64,000 nt of DNA from Physcomitrium patens (taxonomy: Eukaryota > Streptophyta > Bryopsida > Funariales > Funariaceae), in NCBI RefSeq assembly GCF_000002425.4, contig NC_037264.1:11547941-11611940 (forward strand). Reading direction: 5' to 3'. Below the pieces are notes generated by a model that worked only from the letters and a program-made list of their open reading frames with translations, ran no database searches and was not told where the DNA came from. The position numbers and the translations under genes are program-made. Positions 24,817-36,826 of the stretch are shown piece by piece; position 1 is the first letter of the stretch, and every line of letters starts with the position of its first letter.

Positions 24817-25915
24817 ATGGTGGTTGGCGGGAATCAGTCGGGTAAAGGCGCCAAAGGGCTGCTCATGGGTAAAGCAGCAGCAGCTGCTGTTGTAGACGAC
24901 AAGCTCAAGGATAAGAAGAAGCCTACTTCTCGATCATCCCGGGCCGGTCTTCAGGTTCGATGTTGAAGCCTTCTCTTTGTTTGGAGTTGATATTTGCCTC
25001 TCTCGTACATGGGCTTTTATTCAGCCTTTTCTTGGCAATGCTTCTAACTTGGGTGCACCAAATGCCTTCTTCCTCGTTGCTCTGCACAACCTGTCTTACG
25101 TGGTTTCTATGGTACACAATTAAATACAGGGGTCCTCATCATGCTCTTTCTATTTTCTCTCCCGGTTCGTAGCAAAGTCGATGTTGATACCTGCGTTTCC
25201 CTTCCCTTAGATGCTCTTAAATGAATTCAGGACTCTGTTAATCTACTTCTGTTTGAGGAACCTCGCTTGAAGATTTCAGATAGGACGGGACTAACTGGCA
25301 ATGGGATGATCTATTAGGCAAAATGAGTCAGTGCTGTGTTCACGAGTAATTGCAGTCAGCACATTAGGACACAAGTGTTGGTTGAGCTGAGTGCAAATGT
25401 GCTCTTAATGGACTCTGAAGTTGGGTTCACTTCATTGACTCGTAATTGGGACCACGACCGATTAATATTGCAGCTTTTGAACATAGTGCAGCTATTGGCA
25501 TTGTGTACACATTAAGGTCCTCTTAAACCCGGGCTTAGTTTTGTTAAGCTTTGACTACCTGGAATCTCAGGGAGATCCTTCCGATAAGTGCTTACATGTG
25601 TTGTGTTTAGAACAGTTTCCAGTCGGACGTATTCACCGGCTGCTTAAGTCAAGGGTGGCCGCAAATGGAAGAGTGGGTGCAACTGCCGCTGTTTACTCAG
25701 CAGCCATCCTAGAATACCTTACCGCCGAGGTATTGGAGTTGGCGGGAAACGCTAGTAAGGATTTGAAGGTGAAACGTATCACTCCTCGTCATTTACAACT
25801 TGCCATCCGGGGTGACGAGGAACTAGACACTCTTATCAAAGGAACTATTGCTGGAGGAGGTGTCATTCCCCACATTCACAAGTCCCTAATCAACAAAACG
25901 TCGAAGAAGGACTGA
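24817..25915 (+). CDS. Histone variant H2A.Z, 2 exons
   Basis: Exons 24817-24954 and 25616-25915 join in phase 0 to 145 residues across a 661-base GT..AG intron. H2A.Z replaces H2A in nucleosomes around transcription starts and is loaded by the SWR1 complex. The histone fold starts at [17 protein letters not shown]. Diagnostic H2A.Z features are [39 protein letters not shown] and the docking segment [20 protein letters not shown]. The C-tail ends [12 protein letters not shown], with no SQEF (H2A.X) and no SPKK tail (plant H2A.W). The N-tail ([18 protein letters not shown], then an Ala run and a KDKKK block) is a little longer than in Arabidopsis HTA9. The first ATG has a good ACCATGG context. 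Confidence 0.95.
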
Positions 25916-28353
25916 AAGGGTTGTACCCGCCGTACCATAGCTCAGGAAGGATTTGTCCAGCGGTATCAATATTCCATCATTTCGAAGAGGGAATTGAATT
26001 TTATGGATACATGAAGACGGTTCCTCTTCTTCGGCATTCTTGACGAAGTTGCGGGCTGTCGATGTGTGGGATTTCTGATTTTTTAGTTAATGCCTTGTGT
26101 ATATGAGACGATGGGATGCGTACAGGGTTAGCCCTCTGTGTGCTGGACATTAGCTTTCTCGGTGTGTCTCTAACGTTACAGATTTTTTTCATTTGTACTT
26201 CACTGTACCCAATTCTTGTGTACTTCAGCTTTCAACGGCCTTAAACGCTCCAATTGTCAGTTCTTTGCGCTTGAGCGTATATGTTTGAGTGTATATAATT
26301 TTTTCTACATCTCAGCCGTTCACAGGACTAAGCTTGCACTCCTTTGCTGTTAGGTTATCACCTCATTTACGGTCTTAACGTGATCTCCAGGGTGAGACTT
26401 CCGAACCTTTTGCATCTGTTAACATGAAATATGTTTCGCTCAGTAGTGATGCCCGTCCTAAAGTCGGTGTGTTAAGTTGGCCTTAGATATGCCTATATGT
26501 GCTCTTTCTAAGCATCTTGCATCTCACCTCCGAGTTATCTGTTCTGGAAACTGACGAATGACCGCTTGAGATGGTTATTGATGGTACCACATTCGTACTA
26601 ATGGCTAATTTTGGGAATTAGTCTTTGACGTGGAATTGAAACCTCAAACAATCACGTTATTGTAGGAAATAATCCTATTGCCGCATCTTCATTGAATACT
26701 TAGCTGTCTAGGGTTGCCACTACATGTCGGTCTTTTGTTCTTCGGGGTGCAGAGAGTCTACCTGACAGCGTTAAATTTTCAGAGTCCTATTCTTGTGTAC
26801 CTCTCTATTTACAACTTTTCCATTTGATTCCATGGATGGGCGGGCATGTCTTGGACACTTATCATCCTTCTACAAATTGGCAATCCCCGAAAGTGCTTCC
26901 CACCTCCGAAATCCCTTGATTTCCTCATCCCTCGTGTTTCAAGCACATCTTGTTGTTTCAGCTGAATGTGTTATATTCATTTTATTTTTATTTTTATTTT
27001 GTAACAAAAGTGCATATTGGATGCCATAAAAGCTAGAAGCCATTAGAGGTAAATTTAGATTGTAGCTTGTTGATAAATGAAGGTTTGCTAATTTTAAATA
27101 TGTAAAGTTTTTTATGAAAACTAAAATGATATCATATTATTTACTTTTTTTAGTTTAAAAATCAAAACACTGCAAAAGTTATATAGAATTTTATAAAAAA
27201 TATTTTTTTAGATGTTAATTGTATTATCTATTTGTTGAAACAACCATATCAATGATTGTTAACAATTTTTAATTTTTTCATAATATGCTATTTTTTAATC
27301 TTTACTTTGTAGCAAATTAAAGAAAAATTGCTGTCTTATTATTTGAATGCAATAATCAAGTATGATAAACTGCATAAAAGACTGTTCTAACTTAGTAGAT
27401 TATTCAATAAATTGTATGTTGGTGCTCTAAGAATATTATACAATATCAGAGTTGAATTGTTTTGATAGATCATATCAAAAAAAAGTTTAATCACAATGAC
27501 TAATTTTGTAATTAGACAGGTTGGTATTTTTAATATAAGTATATGATTTTACTGAGAAAAACAAAGATAAATAAGTTGTAGGATTCTAATTTTAGCACAA
27601 TATTTTTAAAATACACTTAAATTAGAAGTTGAATTGCAATTAAAGATTTAAATTAGAATGACCAAGTACAAGATATAAAATGTGCCCAATCAAGTATTAA
27701 ATTTAATTTGATGGTTTCTACCAAAGAGTGGATTTTAAAATCAAGTAGAACTAATTACATTGCATAGAGGGTATAAAATTAAATAATTATTATTTCTTAT
27801 TCTACATGTTGGCTATGCATTTAGAAATAAATTATTTAGCATAATTTATGAAAGAATTAAATCAATATCAATGAATGACGATGATGTTTAAATGGCTAAA
27901 AAGATAATAGAAAAAATAAAGAAAGATGAATTAGATTTAGACTAGGTTGAACAAAATAGTTTCTAGATTTAAGAGCTAATAAAGAAGTATAAAATACAAT
28001 GAAAATTATTTGTATACTTTACTTTTATAAAACACTTTTAGAATAAGTTTGTTCTTAGTAAATAATGTGATATAAAAATATTTGGAATATAATGTTTCTT
28101 GCAAGGCTAACTTTAAAAATCTGACATGCCAACAATACTTAAAGAAACTATTTAAAATAGATTATCACAATACATGTGTGTATATATATATAATTTAAAA
28201 TTTTAAAAAATATTACATCTAAAAGAAATTTATAATAAAAATGTATTATTTGTGAATGGCTTTAGAAATTTAGACATTAATCATAAAAAAGAAGACAATA
28301 GAGATATGGTAACATAGTTTATTAATATAACTTATTCAAGATAGAATAAGTTA

Positions 28354-28392
<39 letters not shown>

Positions 28393-28489
28393 TGTAGTTA
28401 CAACATTAAAAGTTTGCAAGAGGTTTTTGCAAACTTTTAATGTTTTTGCAAACTTTTAACCTTGTGGTTTCTAAGATGCTTTTATGATA
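25916..28489. other. H2A.Z 3' flank and AT-rich spacer
   Basis: 25916 to ~27050 has moderate GC and includes the H2A.Z 3' UTR; no other gene is seen. 27050-28350 is extremely AT-rich, without recognisable genes. An (AT)n tract lies at about 28352-28390. Confidence 0.55.
28404..28442. repeat. Hairpin-forming inverted repeat
   Basis: CATTAAAAGTTTGCAA, a 6-base spacer, then TTGCAAACTTTTAATG pair perfectly. The right arm is repeated once more just downstream (TTTTTGCAAACTTTTAA at ~28443-28459). It sits between two (AT)n tracts beside the LTR remnant. Function unknown. Confidence 0.85.
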
Positions 28490-28502
28490 CTTTCTTGGTA
28501 GT

Positions 28503-28535
<33 letters not shown>

Positions 28536-28700
28536 AACAAGGCAATACTAAGGCCAAACTTTAGTCTTGTCATGATATTTCTTGTATTTTAGCCTTTGTT
28601 TAAGACTCTCTAGATTCTTTGTAATTGGCAATAACCATTGTAGTCTATTTCTATCATGTATCTATTGCTTATTTGTTTACTTTATTTCTTTCAATGATAT
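28490..28700 (+). repeat. Degenerate LTR fragment of the Gypsy family
   Basis: The block with AGTCTTGTCATGA, TTTAAGACTCT and GGCAATAACCATT follows the order of the downstream half of the LTRs in the 9.7-22.8 kb nest (CACTCTTGTCAAC, TTCAAGAGTCTT, GGCAATAGCCATT). No matching 5' half or target duplication is clear, so it is an old remnant. Confidence 0.55.
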
Positions 28701-29133
28701 AAGATTATATTTTACCCAAAACCCGTAATTGAAAAAAAAGGTACTTTTCAACTCAATTCGTAATCTTCTTCACACATCACGAATACTCACTCACTCACTG
28801 CCGAAAATATTCGACTCTAACAGTTAATACGTTGGGGTAAACGCAGCAGGAACGTTTACATGTTGCCCGGGGGAAGGTCCGGGTATCAAACGGTTACATC
28901 ATCCAACAAAGAAACGGAGGAAGTTGAAGAGGATGAATGAATCGGGAACGAACGAATGAAGGAGAAGAGTGTAGACAAGGAAGAGCCCCCTTCCTCCGAG
29001 GTTTGTGAGTGTGAGAGTGAGAGAGTGCTGCCGCCAGCTTTTGCTTCAGCGCTGCTGCTGCAGATTGTTTCGCACCATTCTACATCATCATCGTCGCAGA
29101 AGGGCACTCGTTCCCTTTACTTGGCTTCTCGTC

Positions 29134-30046
29134 ATGGCGGTAAGACGTTATTCAACCTCACTCCTTGCGTTATATATATATATATATATATATATTTTTT
29201 ACAGCAGTCTTTTTTGGAGCGTTTTTTCATTTTGATTTCAATTATGATATTTACCTTTTCTACGTCGTTGCTTTTGTGGGTGTTGTTTGCATACTTTCTT
29301 ATGACTTGTTTTTCGACAGATTGAAGTGAGTGTGATTATTTTTGTTTTGTTTTCGTTTTGTTTTGTGAGCTCTTGTGCAGACCATCCCCGTGAATCCGAA
29401 ACCCTTTTTGAACGACTTGACAGGGAAGCCGGTGATCGTGAAACTGAAGTGGGGGATGGAATACAAAGGTGCTCTGTTTTGTTTCTTGTATTTGTTTTTA
29501 TTTTGCTTTGTTTTTGTTAGCAATATGGTCTTATGGTTTTCGGGTTTTCCAGGGGTTGATTCCTTTGAATACATATGTATTTGAGGGTAATACATTTAAT
29601 CGTGGCAGTTGAATGTCTGGTGTGGTGAGAACAGGTTATTTGGTGTCGGTCGACTCATATATGAATCTCCAAGTAAGTATCAATCCTGGAACTTTTTTTA
29701 GTTGTCAAATCCAAAATCAAAGTTGTTGTTGAATGATGATTATGGCTTTTGCCAGACCTAATTGTGGTTGGTGTGTGGCTACCAGCTCGCAAGCACGGAA
29801 GAGTTTGTGGATGGGGCATTCACGGGCAACTTGGGAGAAGTCCTCATCAGGTTCGTCTTCCAAATCTCCTAGGGTTCCGTTTACGTATTGCTGTATTCAA
29901 TGTTGTATACCTGGACCTTCCAGAATCACATCCAGAGGCAACTTTTTGCTCTTGACCTAATTTTTTCTTGTATTTGCAGATGCAACAATGTCATGTATCT
30001 GAGAGGTGTTCCTGAGGACGAAGATGCTGCTGAAGACGATGATTGA
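29134..30046 (+). CDS. Small nuclear ribonucleoprotein F (SmF), 5 exons
   Basis: Exons 29134-29139, 29381-29468, 29635-29672, 29786-29850 and 29980-30046 join in phase to 87 residues. SmF is one of seven proteins in the Sm ring on U1, U2, U4 and U5 snRNAs. The protein starts [18 protein letters not shown]. Sm1 is [20 protein letters not shown] plus YMNLQLA; Sm2 includes [15 protein letters not shown]; the tail is acidic ([10 protein letters not shown]). Length matches human SmF (86). The first coding exon holds only ATGGCG, and intron 1 carries a (TA)n tract at ~29170-29193. All splice sites are GT..AG. Confidence 0.95.
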
Positions 30047-32428
30047 TAATTCTTGATGAGGCACTGTTTTAGGGCCTGTTCTGCTCCGAAGCTCAAGATG
30101 AAGCTGTCCATTTAGTTACTCGTTGTAATGAGTTAAGCGTAGCTTGTGCTAGTGAGCATGAACCACCGGCGAGCATTAATGGAATCATTGTTGCAAAGGA
30201 CTTGGTGAGCGTTATGTGCTCTGTCTTTTATCAAACGTGTCAGTGGTTCTGGATTTTTCGCGGTCTCAGGTGCGACAGTCCTTTCGGTCCTTTTGGTAGC
30301 ATGGTAGAAGTGTGAGGATTAGTATGGATATCCACCTCGACAAAATGGTCCATAATTTTGTGATGCATTGCGTATTTTACTGAAGGGCCTCAGTTGAATC
30401 TTACAAATATGCTCTTGTTCATTTTTTTGGATTTTTAAGAAAGTTTCTTTTACTGCCAGAAGTTGTTTTTGGCTCATTGTTCAGGTCCTCTAGTCATCCG
30501 ATCTGGTCAGTACAATGTTTGTAGTGCACAAGGTCGAGGAAACCTTTCCTTGCTGAGAACTCAACAATTTCAAAGTCTTGAAAATTATCCTTATCATCCC
30601 TGGGTTGGATGAGTTGTGCCACTGATACCAGCCGGGACGAGAAAATCTGCTGCGGCGGTTTTATGCCTGCTCATATTACTTTTTTAATATGGACAGAATT
30701 TTTTAATCTGAATTTCTTTCAGCTTATAAAATACAAATTTTGTAAACAAACTTGTCACGCTTGTATCCTCTGCATATATCCACCTGCATACCTCCTAACA
30801 ATAAAATCCTCATTAGACTGAACAAAAGTCAATTTCATTGATTTGTGGTTACATTAATGCATCCGAAACTAAACCTTAGCATAAGATTGCAAAGCAGACA
30901 TTAACGGATACAATTGAATCCACAAGTAATTTAAGAAGCTACAAATGCGCACGTAACCGTGTTAAGCTCAGTACCTGTAAGATAATAAAATAGATTGTTT
31001 TAATGCATTATCATTGAGACCCACAGTTGTTAATACATACTTTTTAAGAATGTATTTTGACCACCTTATTTAGCCATTGTTGTTAACCCTTTACATCGCA
31101 TTGCAAATGCTAGCTGCCTAACAACCAAGTCGTTTTGACAAATCTTTAACATGTTATTTATAGAAGTTGGCTTATAAAAACGTATTAACACTGACGAAAC
31201 TAATTAAAACTAGAATTTTATCGTGACTTAGGAACCTCTTTACTTTATTCAATCATTTGCAAGCAATCAAATCACAATAATACATGACTTTACCATGTCT
31301 TCATTATCATCAGATAAAATATCAGATGACTAGCTATTTTGATTATGCAAAAAATGTATCTATACAGAACCTCATATATTTATACACACATATACACATG
31401 CTTATCAAATATGTTTTAGAATGTGATAAGTTCTCACTAAGAAAGAACCCACGTAAACATAAAAAATATATTACATTCTGTGCATTCTCTCACAGAATCC
31501 TAGAATGTATTAATTTATCAACTATGTATAATAATCGATGTCTGTTTCATCAAGCGCCCATGCACACAATGGAGATTTCACCCACAATGAATTCAATCGT
31601 CGAAGTAGTTGAAGAAAAAATTTAATTTCAAACCTTTCAACGAGAAAAAAACGAACATCCATCTCAAACAAAGTGACCAATTTCCATAAACCCCAAACAC
31701 AATAGCTTCGTTTCGAGAACCCTTCACTGTCTGCATCTGCACATTGAGAACATAATTCGACGACTGCTTTTCGTCTACCAAATGCCCCCACAACAATCCA
31801 CGAAATGAACTAAACTGGGAGGAATCTACGAAGTGTGTAACAATCTTGGATGTGTGCTGAGCCCTAGCGGCGCTTTGCGGGAAAATAGAGAGAGAAGGGG
31901 CCTCGTCGAGGAATCGGAGCTCGATCGATCGAGAGACGCTCTGCGTGGGCGGTGCGTGTGGCGTTTCTCGGCCTCTGTACGCCTCGTTCTGGCCTTCTCA
32001 ACGGGGAATTGGAGTTGCTGCTCTGCTTTTCGGTGGGATAGTGGTTTTCGCCACTCCGTTTTTTCTTTTTCACATTTCATGTCTCATCGTGTAAAGCGGG
32101 CTCTTCTCGTGTGTGTCTCTTGTGGCGATTCCTTTTATATTTGAGGAGAGCGCATGAGAATTCCTTTGTGTGCATTGTCGACGTGGGTTTTGCGTGGTTG
32201 CTGGCTGTTTGGTGTTCGATCAGGGTTTAAGCTGAAATGGAGGGGTTCTAGGGTTTAGGGTATAAGGAGTGGCCATAGTGGGTTCAGTTTGGGGGAAGAA
32301 GAAGAGAGGGAAGGGTATTGATGAGAGAGTAGACTAATTTTCTTAGGGTTGAAGGGTTTTGTAATCATTTGCTTGCATATGTGATATTTGAGAACGAGCC
32401 TTGCGCAAGTGCAAAGTATTTAAGTGCA
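30047..32428. other. SmF 3' flank, AT-rich spacer and mL7/L12 leader
   Basis: No gene is supported. Moderate-GC SmF 3' flank to ~30650, AT-rich spacer to ~31550, then rising GC and the promoter and leader of the next gene from ~31830. Short open frames on both strands near 31.83-32.14 kb match no known family. Confidence 0.5.
32246..32260 (+). promoter_or_regulatory. Telo-box upstream of mL7/L12
   Basis: TTCTAGGGTTTAGGG is a telo-box in reverse orientation (AAACCCTA on the minus strand), with further TTAGGG and AGGGTTT motifs nearby (32224, 32344). Such motifs are typical of plant ribosomal-protein promoters. Confidence 0.55.
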
Positions 32429-33028
32429 ATGAGTCGGTTGTGGTCTAACTCGAATGCGTCCTCTTTAGTTCGATGCTTTCGGAATGTTGTGTCTCGCCCT
32501 TCTTCTGTAGGTCCCCACTATGAATCATCAAGGTCAATCCAGCCGGCGTCAAGGTTTTTCGCCAGCGCCGCAGCTGAACCCGATTACGATCCTACTGAAG
32601 CTAGAACAGCTCCCTCGGAGAAGATCCAACGGATTGCGGACGAAATCTCGACGCTCTCGCTCCTTGAAGTCGTGGATTTATCCACTTTGTTGAAGAAGAA
32701 ATTAGGGTTGCCAGCAGGCATGGGAATGATGCCTATGGGTATGATGCCACCAGGAATGGGAATGCCCGCTGGTGGTGGTGGTGCCCCTGCTGCAGAGGAG
32801 AAGAAGCCCGAGAAAACTTCCTTCGATGTGAAGTTAGACAAATTTGATGCAGCTTCTAAAATCAAAATTATCAAGGAAGTGCGCACGTTCACTGCATTGG
32901 GACTGAAAGAGGCCAAGGAACTGGTTGAAAAGGCACCTATTGTATTGAAGTCTGGAGTTAGCAAAGAAGAAGCGGAGCAAATTATTGAGAAATTGAAGAC
33001 CGTAGGAGCTACAGTTACGATGGAATAA
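32429..33028 (+). CDS. Mitochondrial large-subunit ribosomal protein bL12m (L7/L12), single exon
   Basis: 199 residues. It forms the ribosomal stalk that recruits translation factors. Residues 1-50 look like a mitochondrial presequence (many Arg and Ser, few acids: [20 protein letters not shown], then a likely cleavage near [10 protein letters not shown]). The dimerisation helix follows ([20 protein letters not shown], ~65-95), then a Met/Gly/Pro-rich hinge ([20 protein letters not shown]) and the C-terminal domain ([47 protein letters not shown], ending GATVTME). ATG 32429 is chosen because it opens the presequence; the upstream in-frame codons to 32369 lack ATG. A plastid location is less likely, since plastid L12 has no such hinge. 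Confidence 0.92.
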   Translation: MSRLWSNSNASSLVRCFRNVVSRPSSVGPHYESSRSIQPASRFFASAAAEPDYDPTEARTAPSEKIQRIADEISTLSLLEVVDLSTLLKKKLGLPAGMGMMPMGMMPPGMGMPAGGGGAPAAEEKKPEKTSFDVKLDKFDAASKIKIIKEVRTFTALGLKEAKELVEKAPIVLKSGVSKEEAEQIIEKLKTVGATVTME

Positions 33029-34119
33029 TACTTTGATAGGTGCTGTGGCACATCGCTTGTAAGTTTTTGCAACTTATATGAATTCTGCCTGTGTTTCGGT
33101 ATTTCAATCGCAAGCTATCTTGCTCACAAGAGGATTTGCAACGAAGTACTGGGGTTCAGAGTAATTATTGAGTTTATATGCTTCCTTGTTGACAGTCCAT
33201 TAATTTTTCTTTCTTAAAATGATGGTGATACTATTTCGTTCCGTTGGGTTCTGAATTTATTGCTGTGGATGTTCCATGTGGTTGGAATGGATTTAAGCAA
33301 TAATTGGTGCTTTGAACAGCTTGTTGCCTTCTGCCTTATAGAATGAACCAAATGACTCACTCACGAAATAGAGGTGACATGCTGCCCTTTTGTCAGCTGA
33401 ACTTTTATTCCGAATGTGTTCTAGAATTTGTTATATGTCAGTACTGATAAGAATACAGGCTATCATGGTTGGCACGAAATGCCAGTTTGGATTTCTATTT
33501 GCATAATTTTCGTAAGCTTTTGAATTGATTGAGTGGAGCAAGCTTGCCGTATCCTGAAAGGGTGGAGACATGCGCTATTTACTAAATGTTTCTTGTCGAG
33601 CTTTTTTCACCAACTGGAAGGTGAGTGTTGCTGGCGTCTAGACTTCGGATCAGTAACTACACTATGTTGGTCTATGCTTTACAACTCGATCCTATTTGTG
33701 GAACTGTCTACATGCTACACTTTCGTGTCGGAAGCTTACCCGCTCAGTCAAACAAGTCCCATCCTTGAGATTGTTCACATCAATGAGGAACACCTGTTGA
33801 AATTATCGGCGAATTCAATAACATAGTCGTACCCAAATTGTGAAACTCATCATGATAACCCTGGACACAACCAAAGCATGAAATTGTGATCTGTTAAGGA
33901 AGTCTTGTCTCATATTGTTCAAGGTGTCACCACGAAACAAGCTTGTTCTTCTCTTGTACATTCGGAAGCTGCGTTGTTCCAGTCGCTTTTGCAACTAAGC
34001 TTAACAAGAAAACTTTAAGACAGAGTGAACACAATCATATGCATCAAACGTCGATGCTTGAGTTCATCTTTATTGACAAGGCAATATCGCGTGTTACCAT
34101 TGTCGTCGGGGCTGCTAAA
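33029..34119. other. Flank between mL7/L12 and the next gene
   Basis: Moderate base composition. It includes the mL7/L12 3' UTR. A 97-codon open frame at 33533-33826 (+) matches nothing I know and I do not call it. Confidence 0.45.
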
Positions 34120-34482
34120 TTATTGTCGGGGCAATCTCTGCCGAAGCTCGCCAATTTCCTGCTGTGTCAAGGGACGACGATCCTGCAAGACAAGATTCTC
34201 AACTTCCATTTTTGTTGTCTGTGTTTATCATGTCTCGTCAACTCCCTCATCTCAAACCGGCTCACCCCCCAACCAATTCGCTGCTCCAATCGCTCCAAAG
34301 AATCTGCAGGGGAGGATGGCAGCTGCCGGTCCATGTTGCGCATGCTAATCTCATCAGGGTTATGTCCAGCATTGTTGGTACGACTCGATTCATCTGCATC
34401 AACAGTAGAACGAAGATGGATGAGGCCAATCATGGAGCCATAGCCATAATCTCCATGCTCTAAGCAATCTTTAAAGGGACTC
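34120..34482 (-). CDS. Probable last two exons of an unidentified gene
   Basis: On the minus strand an open segment from about 34482 to 34266 (including DYGYGSMIGLIHLRS, ISMRNMDRQLPSSPADSLER and LEQRIGWG) ends at a GTGAGC donor. After an 83-base intron with a TCTTGTCTTGCAG acceptor, 34182-34120 reads DRRPLTQQEIGELRQRLPRQ and then stops, in phase 0. The matching phase, short intron and protein-like composition support a real gene, but I cannot name the family. Earlier exons may lie at 34483-34840, where the minus strand reads DQPFGYPETPRSGTPLKRKW. The + strand at 34803-34925 also reads like protein, so the upstream structure is open. Confidence 0.35.
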
Positions 34483-35173
34483 TAACTGTAACTAGAAATC
34501 GCAGGAGACTAGTTAACAGGCGCAAATCCCCCGTGCTTTCGAACTTGCATTAGAAAGGAGCTGTCGTTGAAAGGGGGTCTAGGGACAGTCCGAGGAACTG
34601 ATCTCCTGTCAGACTGACACCTTCTGGTCTTCAAGCGGTCCTGGTTTCGAAATCTTCAGTCGAGTAATCTTGTATCCCTGCTCATTCATCCCCTCGTGAA
34701 AGGCTCTAGCGTACCCATGATTGTTTTGCCTTGCACTTTTGTTCCACCATTTGCGCTTCAGAGGAGTTCCACTTCGGGGTGTTTCAGGGTACCCGAATGG
34801 CTGATCTGCCATCTCTAAAGCTATGGCCAGACCCACAGAAAAGCTTAATCGAAGCTGCCGAGACCGTCAACCACGCACCAGAAGACACACGAGTCCAGAA
34901 GAATGAAGTAAAACAAACACCTTGAAAAGCTTTCAGTAAGATGCTTAGACCCGCTGGAAAATGTTTTATGACTACGTTCGGAAGCAACGACAGGAGTTGC
35001 GTACGGAATTGACGGCTATGACTGCCAGCGGAGAAGTTTGAACTTAACTTCAACTGAGCACGAAGCTTGTGACACCATACGTTACCTCTTATATTCTGTT
35101 AGAGCAGGAACAACACTGAACCCAGACAGTCCTGAAGATACGACAGCACTACTAAGAATACGTTAATGAGGTA
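34483..35173. other. Ambiguous coding-like stretch
   Basis: Open frames overlap on both strands: minus 34836-34609 and plus 34803-34925 (MADLPSLKLWPDPQ..., preceded by a TTTCAG acceptor-like site). They cannot both be real. The minus-strand reading would join the exons at 34.1-34.5 kb. Confidence 0.3.
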
Positions 35174-35178
35174 AAAAC
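35174..35178 (-). terminator. Pol III terminator of tRNA-His
   Basis: A run of five T on the minus strand (AAAAA on +), 15 bases past the tRNA 3' end, is a normal RNA polymerase III stop. Confidence 0.65.
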
Positions 35179-35193
35179 GAGATAAGTAGTCTC

Positions 35194-35265
35194 TGTGGCT
35201 GCTGGGATTCGAGCCCAGGTCTCCACGGCCACAACGTGGAATTCTCACCACTAAACTACAGCCAC
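35194..35265 (-). tRNA. tRNA-His (anticodon GTG)
   Basis: On the minus strand a 72-base cloverleaf: acceptor stem GTGGCTG pairs with CAGCCAC and is followed by discriminator A. The A-box is TAGTTTAGTGG, the anticodon arm CCACG-TTGTGGC-CGTGG has anticodon GTG, and the T-arm contains GGCTCGAATCCC. There is no intron. The genomic copy needs no G at -1, which is added after transcription in nuclear tRNA-His. Confidence 0.97.
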
Positions 35266-36453
35266 TTTGATGTCTATGTGTGTACATTTCATAATATTTA
35301 TATATAGTAATTATAACGAGCCCATATAATTAGATCGGATAATTTTATTTCGGAGACAATCCTGTAATGTTGTTGCGAAGCAAATCGAGGTTAAACTGGG
35401 CGGTGGAATGCACTTTCCTAATTCTAAAACAGGGCTTTTCAACGAACAGTGAATCTGTCTGTAAAGGTTCCATTGGCTGTGAGGAAAGTGTCCACATAGG
35501 GGTGCTGGCGAATTTCGAAACGAGTGCGTGGCGCTACATGTCGGTGGCCTGAAATTCGTTTCATGCTGTTCCTGGTTCTGAATCAGTGAAGTAGGGATTT
35601 GAGAAAGGCTGGAGAGAATTCGTGCTGCATACTCAACCAGTGGGATGGGCACAGACTCACCTCGAGCAACTGGAATAAAAACTTCAGTAAATGCATTGTG
35701 TTCAGAGCTGTGTTCGTCGCAAACGGAAAGAGGTTGTACAAGCTATTCCACGGAGCAGAACATTCCACTTCAACTGCAAGAAAACGCGAGCTTACAAATA
35801 TGTGATGGAGAAGAGTCGGAGGGTTTAGGGTCAAGGGTTCTGAGATTCCTTCTCCGCTTTCCCGTCAATGACTGTACGCTACCGTTCGTTTGCATGCGAT
35901 GCCCATCCAGGATGCCAACTAACTCCGTGGTCACCTTCCAACCTTGACGGTTACTTTGTGGTATCACCCTCGTCTCTTGTTGACATTATTTTATTACACC
36001 TGCAGTCTAAAACACAGACATTTTTTGGAACGTTTTCCTAATAGTCTTCTGATGGATTTGATACAAATTTGAAAAATTATTTGTACATGTGTACCTTCAA
36101 CTTTTAAATCTGATTACTTTGTGCCTTAATCCTGTTGAAATGGTTTCATGTGTTGGTATTTCGTATCATGCTCGTCAGGTTAGTCTCTTCCCGAAGCATA
36201 ATCGGAGGAGAACCTTGCTTCTTTCAGCTTATGTTTCAATTTTATTTTGTAGCACTTTTCTAGAGTCACTCTACCACGACCTGCAAACGTAGTGAATAAC
36301 CTCGGTCATGCAATTTGATATATTCAGTTTGCCATGTTTTGGATCTTCCATTTGTGACAATTTTGTGTCAAGATCAGCATTAGTTTCCTAAGCACTTGGG
36401 TGCAGGATGAATTGGAACTATGCATCTTCATACAAATGCAATGTGGTGTGTTG
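35266..36453. other. Region between tRNA-His and the aminotransferase
   Basis: 35.35-35.95 kb has moderate GC and overlapping open frames on both strands, none matching a known family. 35.95-36.45 kb looks like spacer. No gene is called. Confidence 0.4.
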
Positions 36454-36791
36454 GAATGGACAGATGGCCACAGCCGAAAGCGTGCTGTCGTTCGATCTCG
36501 TCCATGAAAGCCTACTCCATTGAAGAATTAGGCTCGTCTGGAAATGATTAAATCAAGATACATAAAAGTTCCTTGCGAGTACCTCAACGCCCATGAAAGT
36601 TCTCTGCATCATTCGAGAAATGGCATTCCGCAGTCTCTCACATCCTCGAAAATTCCCATACAAACCAACTGTAGCAGGAACTTCCCTACAGTTCCTGCTC
36701 TTGCTGATTTTAAACCGTCGATGTCAAATCATGCAGATCGCAACAATAAAGTTCAAATAGCAAGGCTAACTTACAAAGTGAACCGTATCTA

Positions 36792-36826
<35 letters not shown>

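Noticed and set aside
35099-35287. 62-codon minus-strand open frame
   Set aside because: It overlaps the tRNA-His gene; the conserved bases belong to the tRNA.
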